Below are positions 18,501-26,169 of a DNA stretch of 64,000 nucleotides, piece after piece; within the stretch, counting starts at the first letter, position 1, and every line of letters begins with the position of its first letter. The stretch is taken from positions 1 to 64,000 of the forward strand of contig NZ_BMUI01000025.1 of assembly GCF_014650115.1 (NCBI RefSeq), written 5' to 3'. Under the pieces are notes generated by a model. It was not told where the DNA came from. It did not search any database and saw only the letters and a list, made by a program, of their open reading frames with translations. This stretch comes from Streptomyces olivaceoviridis. GTDB lineage: Bacteria; Actinomycetota; Actinomycetes; Streptomycetales; Streptomycetaceae. The position numbers and the translations under genes were made by a program.

Positions 18501-18567
18501 CAACGAGGAGGACGGCGTCGCCGTCGTCCTGGAACGCCTCTTCGGCACCGCGGGGCAGGCCCAGTGA
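15544..18567 (+). CDS. Glycosyltransferase-HAD phosphatase fusion (AcbI/AcbJ-like)
   Basis: A 1007-aa two-part enzyme. Residues 1 to about 700 are a second starch-synthase-like GT, paralogous to the gene at 11402: the same RGGLSPLVWNLSREYAARGH opening, HKGQVELVRAID, FPSKFELDGFLIAQAEAM and C-terminal family extension. From about residue 740 a Cof-type HAD phosphatase begins, with nucleophile motif DLDGTLLRG, Thr/Ser motif VVTGRP, a Lys in the TKAAGVERA segment, and FGDMPNDIPLL holding the metal Asp pair. The frame is continuous with no stop between domains. The GT would transfer to an oligosaccharide acceptor and the HAD would remove a phosphate, as inferred for the separate AcbI and AcbJ proteins. 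Start GTG 15544 overlaps the kinase stop; an ATG lies 9 nt later. Confidence 0.85.
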   Translation: MSGMHIIHFAFECGGFDNRLMRGGLSPLVWNLSREYAARGHRVSLVTPAHGLLDTLRHDHPVEELPYVHEHRVPLVLDPKAWPGRPAEITLELTTRAHRLRLDGVDVYFLSDAYLDLLPDRLYPPPGTEGRDLAYFKPLVFQVAGAHFIQRYLRGEEAVVHGFEPYYHYLLPPLFAGDPSLRTVSTVAANAPVTQKVYRPQVERLLGMFGVSADLDVAEEPLPAEDSPEATMARVLAGTRMHVEYGPDHIAFLPLVLAHADLVDFVSPGQRDYYSTFRDTPFESLFHTLPVSRMLRERAHKLLMGGCGISDSWLARDPGTVDRAAVLRSLGLDPALPVFYHAARYAVHHKGQVELVRAIDEVLASGTEAVFVLRFATSGGGQAAPVGNAYFQGVADRHPGRIHLDWRLADEDTLFEQAACADFCIFPSKFELDGFLIAQAEAMACGAVPIATAQSVTAHFGHALPADDPRATGFALPGSFRDDDPDLTRALAERIRQAAALRRAAPDDYARLSANSRAAAREFTWARSADRRLAAFTDVLRGRSRPFPAEDAIRYGWFDALPPAAWVRHRDAVARSAAALGDTAAYGRCAPLDDAAYERLFEAAYARADFVRCAETARAAGREDWAARVRDRCRTHQDAAGRLHVEYRHPLARHVEVAVPGAGGRPTDLESPAEAVASDEAVPTGSGVVLAPLAPAGEGVFQGVVEGPPVGQRLLLMLTLASGRVAWDTVPVGAPAGAPAFRLVATDLDGTLLRGDQTVSERTLRALAAVAAAGAHHLVVTGRPAAACKQYLAALGYRGLAVCGQGAQLYDAGADRLLSSASLDIDLARRVVARVEAALGPLELGVVTAPPESRFKVTPRFGERVRHGWDVTTDRRLLWTDPIDKLVLHHTSVTEDEVEATARELCGDEVTVVHSVRGMVEVLPAGTTKAAGVERAARLLGCEAAGTIAFGDMPNDIPLLAWAGHGVAVGNAHPALRAMADEIAPGNEEDGVAVVLERLFGTAGQAQ

Positions 18568-20639
18568 CCGCGACCCTGCGCGAACTCGCCCGCGCCCACG
18601 GCATATCCACCGCCTACACCACCGACCGGGGCCACCGGGTCGAGGTGGCCCCGGACACCCTCGTGGCCGTGCTCGCCGCCTGCGGTGTGGAGGCGGCCGA
18701 CGAGTCGGCGGCCCGTGCCGCCCTCGCGGCCCACCGCGAGCGTGCGGCGGCCCGGCTGCTGCCCGAGTGCGTCGTCGTGCGCGGGGGCGCCGTGCCGGGG
18801 CTCGCCCTCCCCGCGGGCGCCACGACCGAGGTGGAGCTGGAGGGGGGCGGCACGGCCGTCCTGTCCGGCGAGCTGCCGGTCGGCCGCCACGTCCTGCACG
18901 CCGGGGCGCCGGGGCGTCACGCGTCCGTCCCGCTGCTGGTCGTACCGGCACGGCTGCCCGTGCCCTCCGGCCGGCACTGGGGGTTCCTCGTCCAGCTGTA
19001 CTCGGTCCTGTCGCACCGTTCCTGGGGCATGGGCGACCTCGGCGACCTGGCCGAACTGGCGTCCTGGTCGGGGCGTGCCCTGGGCGCGGACTTCGTGCAG
19101 CTCGGCCCGCTGCACGCCGTCGAGCCGGGTCCGCTGCCGGACCCGTCGCCGTACCGGCCGAGTTCGCGCCGGTATCCGGACCCCCTGCACCTGAGGGTCG
19201 AGGCGATACCGGAGTACGCGTACCTCACGGGTGGGGCGCGGGATGCCGCCGACCGGTGCGTCACCCGGGCCCGGGCCCTCAACGAGGGCGTCCTGCGCGG
19301 CGGGGCGCTCATCGACCGGGAGGCGGTGCGCTCGCTCAAGCACGAGGCGCTGCGCGCGGTGCGCCGGGTCCCGCTCCCGCCCGGACGGGCCGCCGCCTTC
19401 GCACGGTTCGTCGCGCGCGAGGGCGAGGACCTGACCGACTTCGCCACCTGGTCCGCGCTGGCCGGTGTGCACGGCGGGGCCTGGCGGTCCTGGCCGGCCG
19501 AACTGCGCGACCCGCGCTCCCCGGCCGTGGCCCGCGCCCGGCGGGAACTGGCCGCCGAGGTGGACTTCCACCGCTGGCTCGCCTGGGTCACCGACGAGCA
19601 GCTCGCCTCCGCCCAGTCGGCGGCCGTCGAGGCGGGCATGGGCATCGGCCTGATCCACGACCTGGCCGTCGGGGTCGCGCCCGAGGGTGCCGACACCTGG
19701 GCCCTCCAGGGCTGCCTGGCCGCGGGGATGAGCGTCGGCGCGCCGCCGGACGACTTCAATCCGCACGGTCAGGACTGGGGCCAGCCGCCGTGGCGTCCCG
19801 ACGGGCTCGCCGCGTCCGGTTACCGGCCCCTCGCCGGGCTGCTGCGGGCCGGGCTGCGGCACGCGGGCGCCCTGCGCATCGACCATGTGATGGGCCTGTT
19901 CCGTCTCTGGTGGGTGCCCGAGGGTCGGCCGCCGTCCGCGGGCACGTACGTCCGCTACGACGCCGAGGCGATGCTGGGCGTGCTGACGCTGGAAGCGCAC
20001 CGGGCCGGAGCGGCGGTCATCGGCGAGGATCTCGGTACGGTCGAGGCCACCGTACGCACCGCGCTCGACGAGCGGGGGATCCTCGGCACGTCCGTGCAGC
20101 GCTTCGAGTACCTCGGGGGTTCGCAGGGCCGGCACGGACCGCTTCCGCCCGAGCAGTGGCGGCGGGACTGCCTCGCCACGCTCACCACCCACGACCTGCC
20201 GACGACCGCCGCCTGGCTCAGCGGCGAGCACGTCGAACTCAGGGCGAGGCTGGGATTGCTGACCCGCTCGCCGGCGGAGGAGAAGGCCGAGGCCGCCGCC
20301 GAGCGTGACGGGTGGCTGGCCGAACTGGGCAGGCTCGGACTGCTGCCCGACCCCGACGGCGACGTCGTCGCGCTGCACCGCTTCCTGTGCCGCACCCCGG
20401 CACGTCTGCTCGGCGTCTGGCTGCCGGACGCGACCGGCGACCGCAGACCCCAGAACATCCCCGGCACGTCCTCGGTGCACCCCAACTGGCGGCTGCCCGT
20501 GAGCGACGAGCAGGGACGTCCCGTACCGCTGGAGGACCTTCCCGGCCGGCCCCTGATGACGGCGCTGTCCCGGGTGTTCGCGGACCTCCGACGGCATCGT
20601 GAAAAGACTGAGGAGAAAGATGTCAGGCCAGGTTCTTGA
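18564..20639 (+). CDS. acbQ: 4-alpha-glucanotransferase (amylomaltase, AcbQ type)
   Basis: A 691-aa GH77 amylomaltase that disproportionates maltodextrins. The active-site strand LRIDHVMGLFRLWWVPEG contains the nucleophile Asp, VIGEDLGTV the acid/base Glu and TTHDLPTTAAW the third Asp. About 130 residues precede the catalytic barrel, as in the longer MalQ subgroup. It starts with GTG in a GTGA overlap with the fusion gene. In acarbose clusters this enzyme is believed to adjust the length of maltose acceptors; in acarviostatin producers it could help make longer chains. General maltodextrin metabolism cannot be excluded. Confidence 0.92.
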   Translation: MTATLRELARAHGISTAYTTDRGHRVEVAPDTLVAVLAACGVEAADESAARAALAAHRERAAARLLPECVVVRGGAVPGLALPAGATTEVELEGGGTAVLSGELPVGRHVLHAGAPGRHASVPLLVVPARLPVPSGRHWGFLVQLYSVLSHRSWGMGDLGDLAELASWSGRALGADFVQLGPLHAVEPGPLPDPSPYRPSSRRYPDPLHLRVEAIPEYAYLTGGARDAADRCVTRARALNEGVLRGGALIDREAVRSLKHEALRAVRRVPLPPGRAAAFARFVAREGEDLTDFATWSALAGVHGGAWRSWPAELRDPRSPAVARARRELAAEVDFHRWLAWVTDEQLASAQSAAVEAGMGIGLIHDLAVGVAPEGADTWALQGCLAAGMSVGAPPDDFNPHGQDWGQPPWRPDGLAASGYRPLAGLLRAGLRHAGALRIDHVMGLFRLWWVPEGRPPSAGTYVRYDAEAMLGVLTLEAHRAGAAVIGEDLGTVEATVRTALDERGILGTSVQRFEYLGGSQGRHGPLPPEQWRRDCLATLTTHDLPTTAAWLSGEHVELRARLGLLTRSPAEEKAEAAAERDGWLAELGRLGLLPDPDGDVVALHRFLCRTPARLLGVWLPDATGDRRPQNIPGTSSVHPNWRLPVSDEQGRPVPLEDLPGRPLMTALSRVFADLRRHREKTEEKDVRPGS

Positions 20640-21825
20640 TCGGGTCGACCATCCGCCGACCGGTGTCCGCGAGGATCCCGGCGGTTTCGACCTGAGAGCC
20701 CCGGACGGCACGCGCTACCGGGTCGATCTCACCACCGGGGTTTTCCATCCGCACAACACGCTGCTGGCCGACCGTCTGGGGGGCCGGCGGGTGGCGGCCT
20801 TCGTCAGCCCCACCGTCGACCGGCTCCACGGTGACCGGCTGCGCGCGTACCTGGAGGCCCGCGCGCGGGGCCGGTGGACCCTGCACGTCATCCCCACGGG
20901 CGAGCACCACAAGACGCTCGCCGCGGCGGAGCGCGTCTGCGCCCTCGCCAAGGCGGACGGGCTGGACCGGCACGGTGTGATGCTCGCCGTCGGGGGCGGC
21001 ATCGTCGCCGACGTGGTGGGCTTCGCCGCGTCGATCTACGCCCGGGGTGTCCGCTACGTCAAGGTCAACACCACGCTGGTGGGCCAGGTCGACGTCGGCG
21101 TGGGCGTCAAGACAGGCGTCAACGCCCTGGAGACGAAGAACATGTTCGGCGCCTACCACCCGGCGCACGCCTCCCTGAACGACCCCGCCTTCCTCGCGAC
21201 CCTCCCGCACCGGGAGATCCGCTGCGGTCTCGCCGAGATCGTGAAGATGGCCGTGATCCTGGACACGGACCTGTTCCGGACACTGGAACAGCACCCGAAC
21301 GCGTTCCGGCGCCCCGGGGACGGCGACGGGCCGGGCCCTTCCCACGGTGATCTGGAGACCTACATCCTGCGCACGTCGATGCGTCTGATGATGGAGGAGC
21401 TGTGCCCCAACCTCCAGGAACACGAGCTGGCCCGGCTCGTCGACTTCGGCCACACCTTCAGCCCGGTCGTCGAGACGGCCGGCGGACACCTCTTGGAGCA
21501 CGGTGAGGCGGTCGCCGTCGACATGGCGCTCTCCGCGCACCTGGCCCGGCTGCTCGGCCTCGCGGACCGGGAGACCTGCGACCGGATCGTCCGGCTGCTG
21601 CGGCGCATCGGGCTGCCGGTGTTCGACCCCGCCACCTGCACCCCGGAGCTGATGACCCAGGCGCTGCGTGCCTCCTGGCAGCGCCGGGGCCGCAAGCTGC
21701 ACCTCGTCGTGCCGACGGACATCGGCAAGGCGGCCTTCGTGGAGGAACTGGAGGACGTGCCCGAGGACGTCCTGACGGCCGCGCTGCGGGACCTCGCCGC
21801 GGAAGGGGAGCGGCACGATGCCTGA
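20620..21825 (+). CDS. acbC: Sugar phosphate cyclase, 2-epi-5-epi-valiolone synthase type (AcbC)
   Basis: A 401-aa member of the dehydroquinate synthase superfamily that cyclises sedoheptulose 7-phosphate to 2-epi-5-epi-valiolone, the committed step to C7-cyclitols. It has VGGGIVADVVGFAASIYARG (NAD binding), TTLVGQVDVGVGVKTGVN, a Glu in RCGLAEIVKMAV, and metal His residues in DFGHTFSPVVE and LLEHGEAVAVDM. The VDVGVGVKTGVN stretch differs from the VDASVGGKTGIN of true DHQ synthase in the way EEVS enzymes do, and no other shikimate gene is nearby. The ATG at 20620 follows AGGAGAAAG; a GTG at 20599 would add 7 residues. It overlaps the amylomaltase by 20 nt. Confidence 0.88.
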   Translation: MSGQVLDRVDHPPTGVREDPGGFDLRAPDGTRYRVDLTTGVFHPHNTLLADRLGGRRVAAFVSPTVDRLHGDRLRAYLEARARGRWTLHVIPTGEHHKTLAAAERVCALAKADGLDRHGVMLAVGGGIVADVVGFAASIYARGVRYVKVNTTLVGQVDVGVGVKTGVNALETKNMFGAYHPAHASLNDPAFLATLPHREIRCGLAEIVKMAVILDTDLFRTLEQHPNAFRRPGDGDGPGPSHGDLETYILRTSMRLMMEELCPNLQEHELARLVDFGHTFSPVVETAGGHLLEHGEAVAVDMALSAHLARLLGLADRETCDRIVRLLRRIGLPVFDPATCTPELMTQALRASWQRRGRKLHLVVPTDIGKAAFVEELEDVPEDVLTAALRDLAAEGERHDA

Positions 21826-22189
21826 GGCCGTGGTCAACCTGCGGGACCTGCTGGCCGGGAAGGAGCGGGACCACGGCGGTCTCGGCACGATCCTCGCCCA
21901 CCGCGTCTTCGCCCGCCGGCCCGGCGGACCGGGCGCCGACTTCATCGACCTGGCCGTCCTGCCGCCGGGCACCTCGATCGGCCGGCACCGGCACGGTGCC
22001 GATCGCGAGACCTACATCGTGCTCGACGGCGGCGGCCTGATGTACCGGGACGGCGAGGAGTTCCGGGTGGGCCCCGGCGACGTCGTCGTCAACGACCCGC
22101 ACGGGGAGCACGGTCTGCTCAACGACGGTGAGCGGGACCTGAGGCTGCTCGTCTTCGAGGAGGAACGGGGTGAGCGGCATGCCGGCTGA
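21818..22189 (+). CDS. Small single-domain cupin protein
   Basis: A 123-aa cupin with the two family motifs: the metal-binding first motif around GTSIGRHRHGADRETYIVLDGGG (two His and a Glu) and the second motif PGDVVVNDPHGEHGLLN with its His. Cupins of this size act as sugar or cyclitol isomerases/epimerases, dioxygenases or metal-binding accessory proteins. It lies between the cyclase and the ROK kinase with overlaps on both sides (8 and 20 nt), so it is an integral pathway gene. Actinoplanes uses AcbO as C2-epimerase after the 7-kinase; this cupin is one candidate for that missing step, but nothing in the sequence proves it. Confidence 0.8.
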   Translation: MPEAVVNLRDLLAGKERDHGGLGTILAHRVFARRPGGPGADFIDLAVLPPGTSIGRHRHGADRETYIVLDGGGLMYRDGEEFRVGPGDVVVNDPHGEHGLLNDGERDLRLLVFEEERGERHAG

Positions 22190-23210
22190 CGACGGCTTCA
22201 CCGTGCTCGACGTGGGCGGCACCACACTCCGGGTGGGCACCTACGACCCCGCGACGGGCGCCCTGTCCCGGGTGCGCCGGATCCCGGTCGACGGCATGCA
22301 CCGCGACCCCGGCGCACCGGTGCCGGTGCTGCAACGGCGGGTGGTGGAGCAGATCGTGCGCGAGGTGGGCGCGCACACGGGCGGGCGACCGCCGCGGGCA
22401 CTGGGCGTGGCCTTCGCCGGACCCATCACGGCCGCCGGGCTCGTGCTGGCCGCCCCCACCGTCTGGGGGCGGCGTGGAGACCCCCTGCCGCTGGGCGAAC
22501 TGCTGACGGAGCGGACCGGCGCACCGGCCGTCGTGGTGAACGACCTGACGGCGGCGGCCTGGCGGTACGCCGCCGGCGAACCCGGGGACTTCTGTCTGCT
22601 CACCGTCAGCTCCGGCATCGGGAACAAGGTGTTCCGCGGTGGCGAGGTCCTGGTGGACGCCGATGGTCACGGCGGCGAGCTGGGCCACTGGGTGTGCGAC
22701 GTCTCCCCCGACGCGCCGCTGTGCGACTGCGGCGGACGCGGGCACCTGGGCGCCATCGCCTCCGGGCGCGGCGTCCTCGCCGCCACGCGCCGGGCCGCCC
22801 GGGCGGACGGGGCCGCCTTCCGCGGCTCCCGGCTCGGCACCCTGTGCGAGGGCCGTGCGGAGCGGATCGACAACCGGGCCATCGCCGAGGCGGTCCGCGC
22901 GGGTGATCCCTTCGCCACGGAGGTGCTGCGCGGCACGGTGACGCCACTGGCCCAGGCGGTCAGCGGGGTGTTCGCCTCGATCGGGGTGTGCCGCTACATC
23001 CTCATGGGCGGCTTCGCGCTGGCGGTCGGCGAGCCCTACCGGCGCCTGCTGGTGGCCGAGTTGCGGCGGCTGGGCTGCTTCGGTCTGGGCCCCGCACAGG
23101 TCGACGCGATGGTGTCACTCGGGGTCGCCGACGACGACCACGGACTGATCGGCGTCGGCCGGCTGCTGGCGGACCGCACACCGGTCTCCTTCGCCCGGGG
23201 GGCGTCATGA
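22170..23210 (+). CDS. acbM: ROK-family kinase (AcbM type, candidate 2-epi-5-epi-valiolone 7-kinase)
   Basis: A 346-aa ROK-family sugar kinase. The phosphate-binding loop is LDVGGTTLRVGTY, the catalytic Asp sits in VVVNDLTAAAW, and HGGELGHWVC precedes the zinc motif CDCGGRGHLG, whose usual third Cys is His here. AcbM, of the same family, phosphorylates 2-epi-5-epi-valiolone at C7. Position directly after the cyclase module fits that step. GTG 22170 has AGGAGGAACGG upstream; ATG 22179 is an alternative. It ends in an ATGA overlap with the reductase gene. Confidence 0.85.
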   Translation: MSGMPADDGFTVLDVGGTTLRVGTYDPATGALSRVRRIPVDGMHRDPGAPVPVLQRRVVEQIVREVGAHTGGRPPRALGVAFAGPITAAGLVLAAPTVWGRRGDPLPLGELLTERTGAPAVVVNDLTAAAWRYAAGEPGDFCLLTVSSGIGNKVFRGGEVLVDADGHGGELGHWVCDVSPDAPLCDCGGRGHLGAIASGRGVLAATRRAARADGAAFRGSRLGTLCEGRAERIDNRAIAEAVRAGDPFATEVLRGTVTPLAQAVSGVFASIGVCRYILMGGFALAVGEPYRRLLVAELRRLGCFGLGPAQVDAMVSLGVADDDHGLIGVGRLLADRTPVSFARGAS

Positions 23211-24136
23211 CCGGCGACGGCACCCTCGTCGTGGGCAGCGGCCTGATCGGCACCGCGACCGCCCGGCGGCTGGCGGCGGCCGGCGAGCAGGTGACGCTCG
23301 TGTCGCGCCACCCGGCCGCCGTGCCCGCCGAGGCGTATGGAGCCCGCTGGCGCGCCCTGGACGCCACCGACGCCGGGGCCTGCCGACGGCTGCTCGACGA
23401 CCTGCGGCCCGGCCGGATCGTCCTGGTGCACGGGCCGTCCGACGTCACCTGGTGCGAGGACCACCCGGACGAGGCACGGGCCGCGCACGTCGCCGTGGCG
23501 GACGCCTTCGCCGCCCTGGCGCCGGACGCGCGCATCGTCCTGGTCTCCACCGACAACGTCTTCCGCGGCGACTGCGGGCACAATACCGAGAGCACGGCCG
23601 TGTCACCGGCGAACGCCTACGGCCGGGCGAAGCTGGCGGCCGAGGAAGCGCTGCTCGCCAAGGCTCCCCGGGCCGTGGCCCTGCGGGTCAGCCTGGTCTA
23701 CGGCCACGAGCCGGCCGACGCGGGCAAGTGGCTGAACTTCTTCGCCGCCTGCGCCCACCGCCTGCTGCGGGGCGAGCGGATCGAGGCCCCCGACGACCAC
23801 TGGACGACGCCGGTGCTCCTGGACGACGCCGCGGAGGTGACGGCGGCGCTCCTGCACGCCGGGCACCCGCTGCCCCCGGTGCTCCACCTGGGCGGCCCCG
23901 ACCGCGTCACGCGCGCCGAATGGGCCGGCGTCATCGCGCGGGCGCTGGGCGCGCCGGCGGACCTGGTGACTCCGGTACCGCGGGCCCGCACCCGGTACGC
24001 GTCCCGCCCGGTGAACGCCTGCCTCACCAGTGAGGTGCTGGCGACCCTGCCCGCCACCGAGGACATCGCGGTCCGGGGGGTGCGCGAGGGAGCGCGCCTG
24101 CTGGCGTCCGCGTTCGCCGGCCCACCGGCCGTCTGA
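23207..24136 (+). CDS. RmlD-like NAD(P)-dependent reductase (extended SDR)
   Basis: A 309-aa extended short-chain dehydrogenase. The Rossmann motif is LVVGSGLIGTATARRL, STDNVFRG follows the central strand, and NAYGRAKLAAEE carries the catalytic Tyr and Lys. The organisation resembles dTDP-4-dehydrorhamnose reductase (RmlD). No rhamnose genes beyond rmlA/rmlB are present, so it more likely reduces or epimerises a cyclitol or keto-sugar intermediate of this cluster, filling a role played by AcbL/AcbN in Actinoplanes. Substrate is unknown. ATGA overlap with the ROK kinase. Confidence 0.78.
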   Translation: MTGDGTLVVGSGLIGTATARRLAAAGEQVTLVSRHPAAVPAEAYGARWRALDATDAGACRRLLDDLRPGRIVLVHGPSDVTWCEDHPDEARAAHVAVADAFAALAPDARIVLVSTDNVFRGDCGHNTESTAVSPANAYGRAKLAAEEALLAKAPRAVALRVSLVYGHEPADAGKWLNFFAACAHRLLRGERIEAPDDHWTTPVLLDDAAEVTAALLHAGHPLPPVLHLGGPDRVTRAEWAGVIARALGAPADLVTPVPRARTRYASRPVNACLTSEVLATLPATEDIAVRGVREGARLLASAFAGPPAV

Positions 24137-24155
24137 TTCCGTCTGCGAGGAGCCC

Positions 24156-26084
24156 GTGGCCACAGCGCCCACCCGTTTCCGGCACGCCCGGATGTACCTC
24201 ACCTTCCGCTGCAACTCCCGCTGCGGATACTGCAACGTATGGCAGGACCCCGTCTTCGACGGGCACCAGGAACTGACGTCCGACGGGCTGCGCCGCTGCC
24301 TGGACGAACTCGCGGAACTGGGCGTCACCTACCTCGACATCACCGGTGGCGAGCCGTCCCTGCACCGCGAACTGGTCACGGCGGTACGGCACGCCCGCGA
24401 TCTGGGCATGACCGTGGAACTCACGACGAACGCCATCCGGTTCGCCCCGCGGGCGGCCGAGGTCGCACCGCTCGTGGACACGCTCAACATCTCGCTGGAC
24501 ACGCTCAGCGCCGAGCGCTACCACCGCATCCGGGGTACGGACACGCTCGACCGCACCCTCGCCCTGGTGGAGGGGCTCCGGGCCGACGGGGCGGACAACC
24601 TCAAGCTGATCTGCGTGGTGACCGACCAGAACGTGGCGGAGTTGGACGGCCTCGTCGCCTACGCCCAGCGGCACCGGGTCCCGGTCTACCTGGCCCCCAT
24701 GTTCAGCTACTTCGCCGCGCAGAGCGATGTGCGCCCGCCCGGCGCGGTCCGGACGCTCAAGCTGGCAGCCGTCAACGGGCGCAGCGGTACGGCCGCCGTG
24801 GCCGAGGTGCCGGCCCGGGTTCCGTCGTCGCCACTGCCGCACCGGGTCGCGGAGCAGCGGTACGCGCCGTACACGGTGGTGGACCTGGCCTTCCTGCACC
24901 ATCTGCGGACGCTCGACCCGGCGACCGTGACCGCCTGCGGGGCCAACTCGCGGATCCTCACCATCGGTCCGGACGGCCGGGTCATGCTGCCCTGCTACCA
25001 CGAGTGGGACGCCTCGCTCGCCTGGGAACGGCCGTACCGGGAACTGGTGCGCGACCCCGGGCTGGTCCGCGTGCGGGACGAGGAGGTGGGACAGCGCCCG
25101 GGCTGCCGCGGCTGCGCGGTCTTCCCCTACCTGGGGCTGCCCATGAGCCACCGGCTCACCACCCCGTTCCTGCTCCAGGCATTCTCCCGGGAACTGGACC
25201 GGCTCAAACCGTACGCGGCGGCCCTGACGCCCGAGCACCGGACGCGGCTGCTTCAACGGAGCGACGAGCTGCTCGCGGAGGTGGACCGGGCGTCCGCGCC
25301 GCTACGGCCCGGGGAACATCTCGACGAGCTGTACCACTTCGAGGCGGTGGACGGGCTCGTACGCACCGGGCTCGCGCAGGAGCCGATCGCGCTGGAGGAG
25401 CTGCTGGCCGACCACGCCCATGACGACTGCTGGCGGGTCCAGCGGACCCCGCACCGGATCGTCCGGCTCCTCTACGCCGAGATCCTGCCCGCACTCGCCG
25501 CCCAGGGACCGGACACGGCCGCGCTCACCGCGGACGTGCTGGACGTCCACCTGGACTGCTGGCGTGTCCTGCTCGCGCTGCTATCGGGGGGCGGCACTCC
25601 GGAGACCGGGGCACGACAGCGGCTGGCGCACTGGTGCGCCCGGGCCGGAGCGGTGCTCCGCGGCCGGAGCGCGGCGGCGGCGCTGGCCCTGCTGGCCTCG
25701 TTCAGCACGCTGCCCGCCGCGGACATCGCCTCATGGGGCTCGCCGCGCGGACACGCGGAGGAGCCGTTGACCGTCAAGCTGCTGCGCTCCCTGACGAGCC
25801 AGGCCCGCCGCGCGGAACTGGCGTCCCTGTTCTCGGCGGAGTTCGTCCCCGCCCTCACCGGTGAGCCGCTGCCCGCAGCGGCACCGGCCGCGGGTCCGGT
25901 GGCGGCCCCGGAGGACGCGCGCGCCGGCCGAGGACTCGATCGGTTCGTCGCCGCGCTGCGCGACGCGGACACCGACGCCCTCCGCACGGCGCTGCGGCGC
26001 TGGAAGGCGGCGGCCGATCCGGTGACGGCCGCGGACATCGAGCGGCGCCTGCTCCTCGCCGAACTCGGGGCCGGTGTCCTGTGA
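24156..26084 (+). CDS. Radical SAM protein with SPASM-like cysteines and long C-terminal extension
   Basis: A 642-aa radical S-adenosylmethionine enzyme. The 4Fe-4S motif is CNSRCGYC near residue 20, followed by DITGGEPSLHREL (the SAM-binding GGEP) and NISLDTLS. Around residues 265-325 a second set of cysteines occurs (TACGANSRI, LPCYHEWD, GCRGCAVFP), suggesting an auxiliary cluster. The last 300 residues are mostly alpha-helical, Ala/Leu/Arg-rich and unlike any domain I recognise. GTG 24156 is preceded by GAGGAGCCC. In the cyclitol operon it could do a radical dehydration, epimerisation or deoxygenation of the ring; this is inference. The gap to the previous gene is only 19 nt. Confidence 0.82.
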   Translation: MATAPTRFRHARMYLTFRCNSRCGYCNVWQDPVFDGHQELTSDGLRRCLDELAELGVTYLDITGGEPSLHRELVTAVRHARDLGMTVELTTNAIRFAPRAAEVAPLVDTLNISLDTLSAERYHRIRGTDTLDRTLALVEGLRADGADNLKLICVVTDQNVAELDGLVAYAQRHRVPVYLAPMFSYFAAQSDVRPPGAVRTLKLAAVNGRSGTAAVAEVPARVPSSPLPHRVAEQRYAPYTVVDLAFLHHLRTLDPATVTACGANSRILTIGPDGRVMLPCYHEWDASLAWERPYRELVRDPGLVRVRDEEVGQRPGCRGCAVFPYLGLPMSHRLTTPFLLQAFSRELDRLKPYAAALTPEHRTRLLQRSDELLAEVDRASAPLRPGEHLDELYHFEAVDGLVRTGLAQEPIALEELLADHAHDDCWRVQRTPHRIVRLLYAEILPALAAQGPDTAALTADVLDVHLDCWRVLLALLSGGGTPETGARQRLAHWCARAGAVLRGRSAAAALALLASFSTLPAADIASWGSPRGHAEEPLTVKLLRSLTSQARRAELASLFSAEFVPALTGEPLPAAAPAAGPVAAPEDARAGRGLDRFVAALRDADTDALRTALRRWKAAADPVTAADIERRLLLAELGAGVL

Positions 26085-26169
26085 GCCCCCGACGCCGTCA
26101 CTCGCCCCGTCCCCCACGACCGGCCCGTCCCCGCCGCATTCCCGGCGGCCACCTCCCAACGGAGCGACC

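Noticed and set aside
15283..18951. A 1222-codon open frame on the minus strand
   Set aside because: It is antisense to the PfkB kinase, the GT-HAD fusion and the amylomaltase, all with clear catalytic motifs. Its translation is Arg/Gly/Pro-rich with no domain; a high-GC shadow.
17970..20711. A 913-codon open frame on the minus strand
   Set aside because: Antisense to the HAD domain and the amylomaltase; shadow of high third-position GC.
20620..21825. Reading the cyclase as a primary-metabolism 3-dehydroquinate synthase
   Set aside because: The VDVGVGVKTGVN stretch differs from the VDASVGGKTGIN of DHQ synthase, no other shikimate gene is near, and the context is a full C7-cyclitol cluster.
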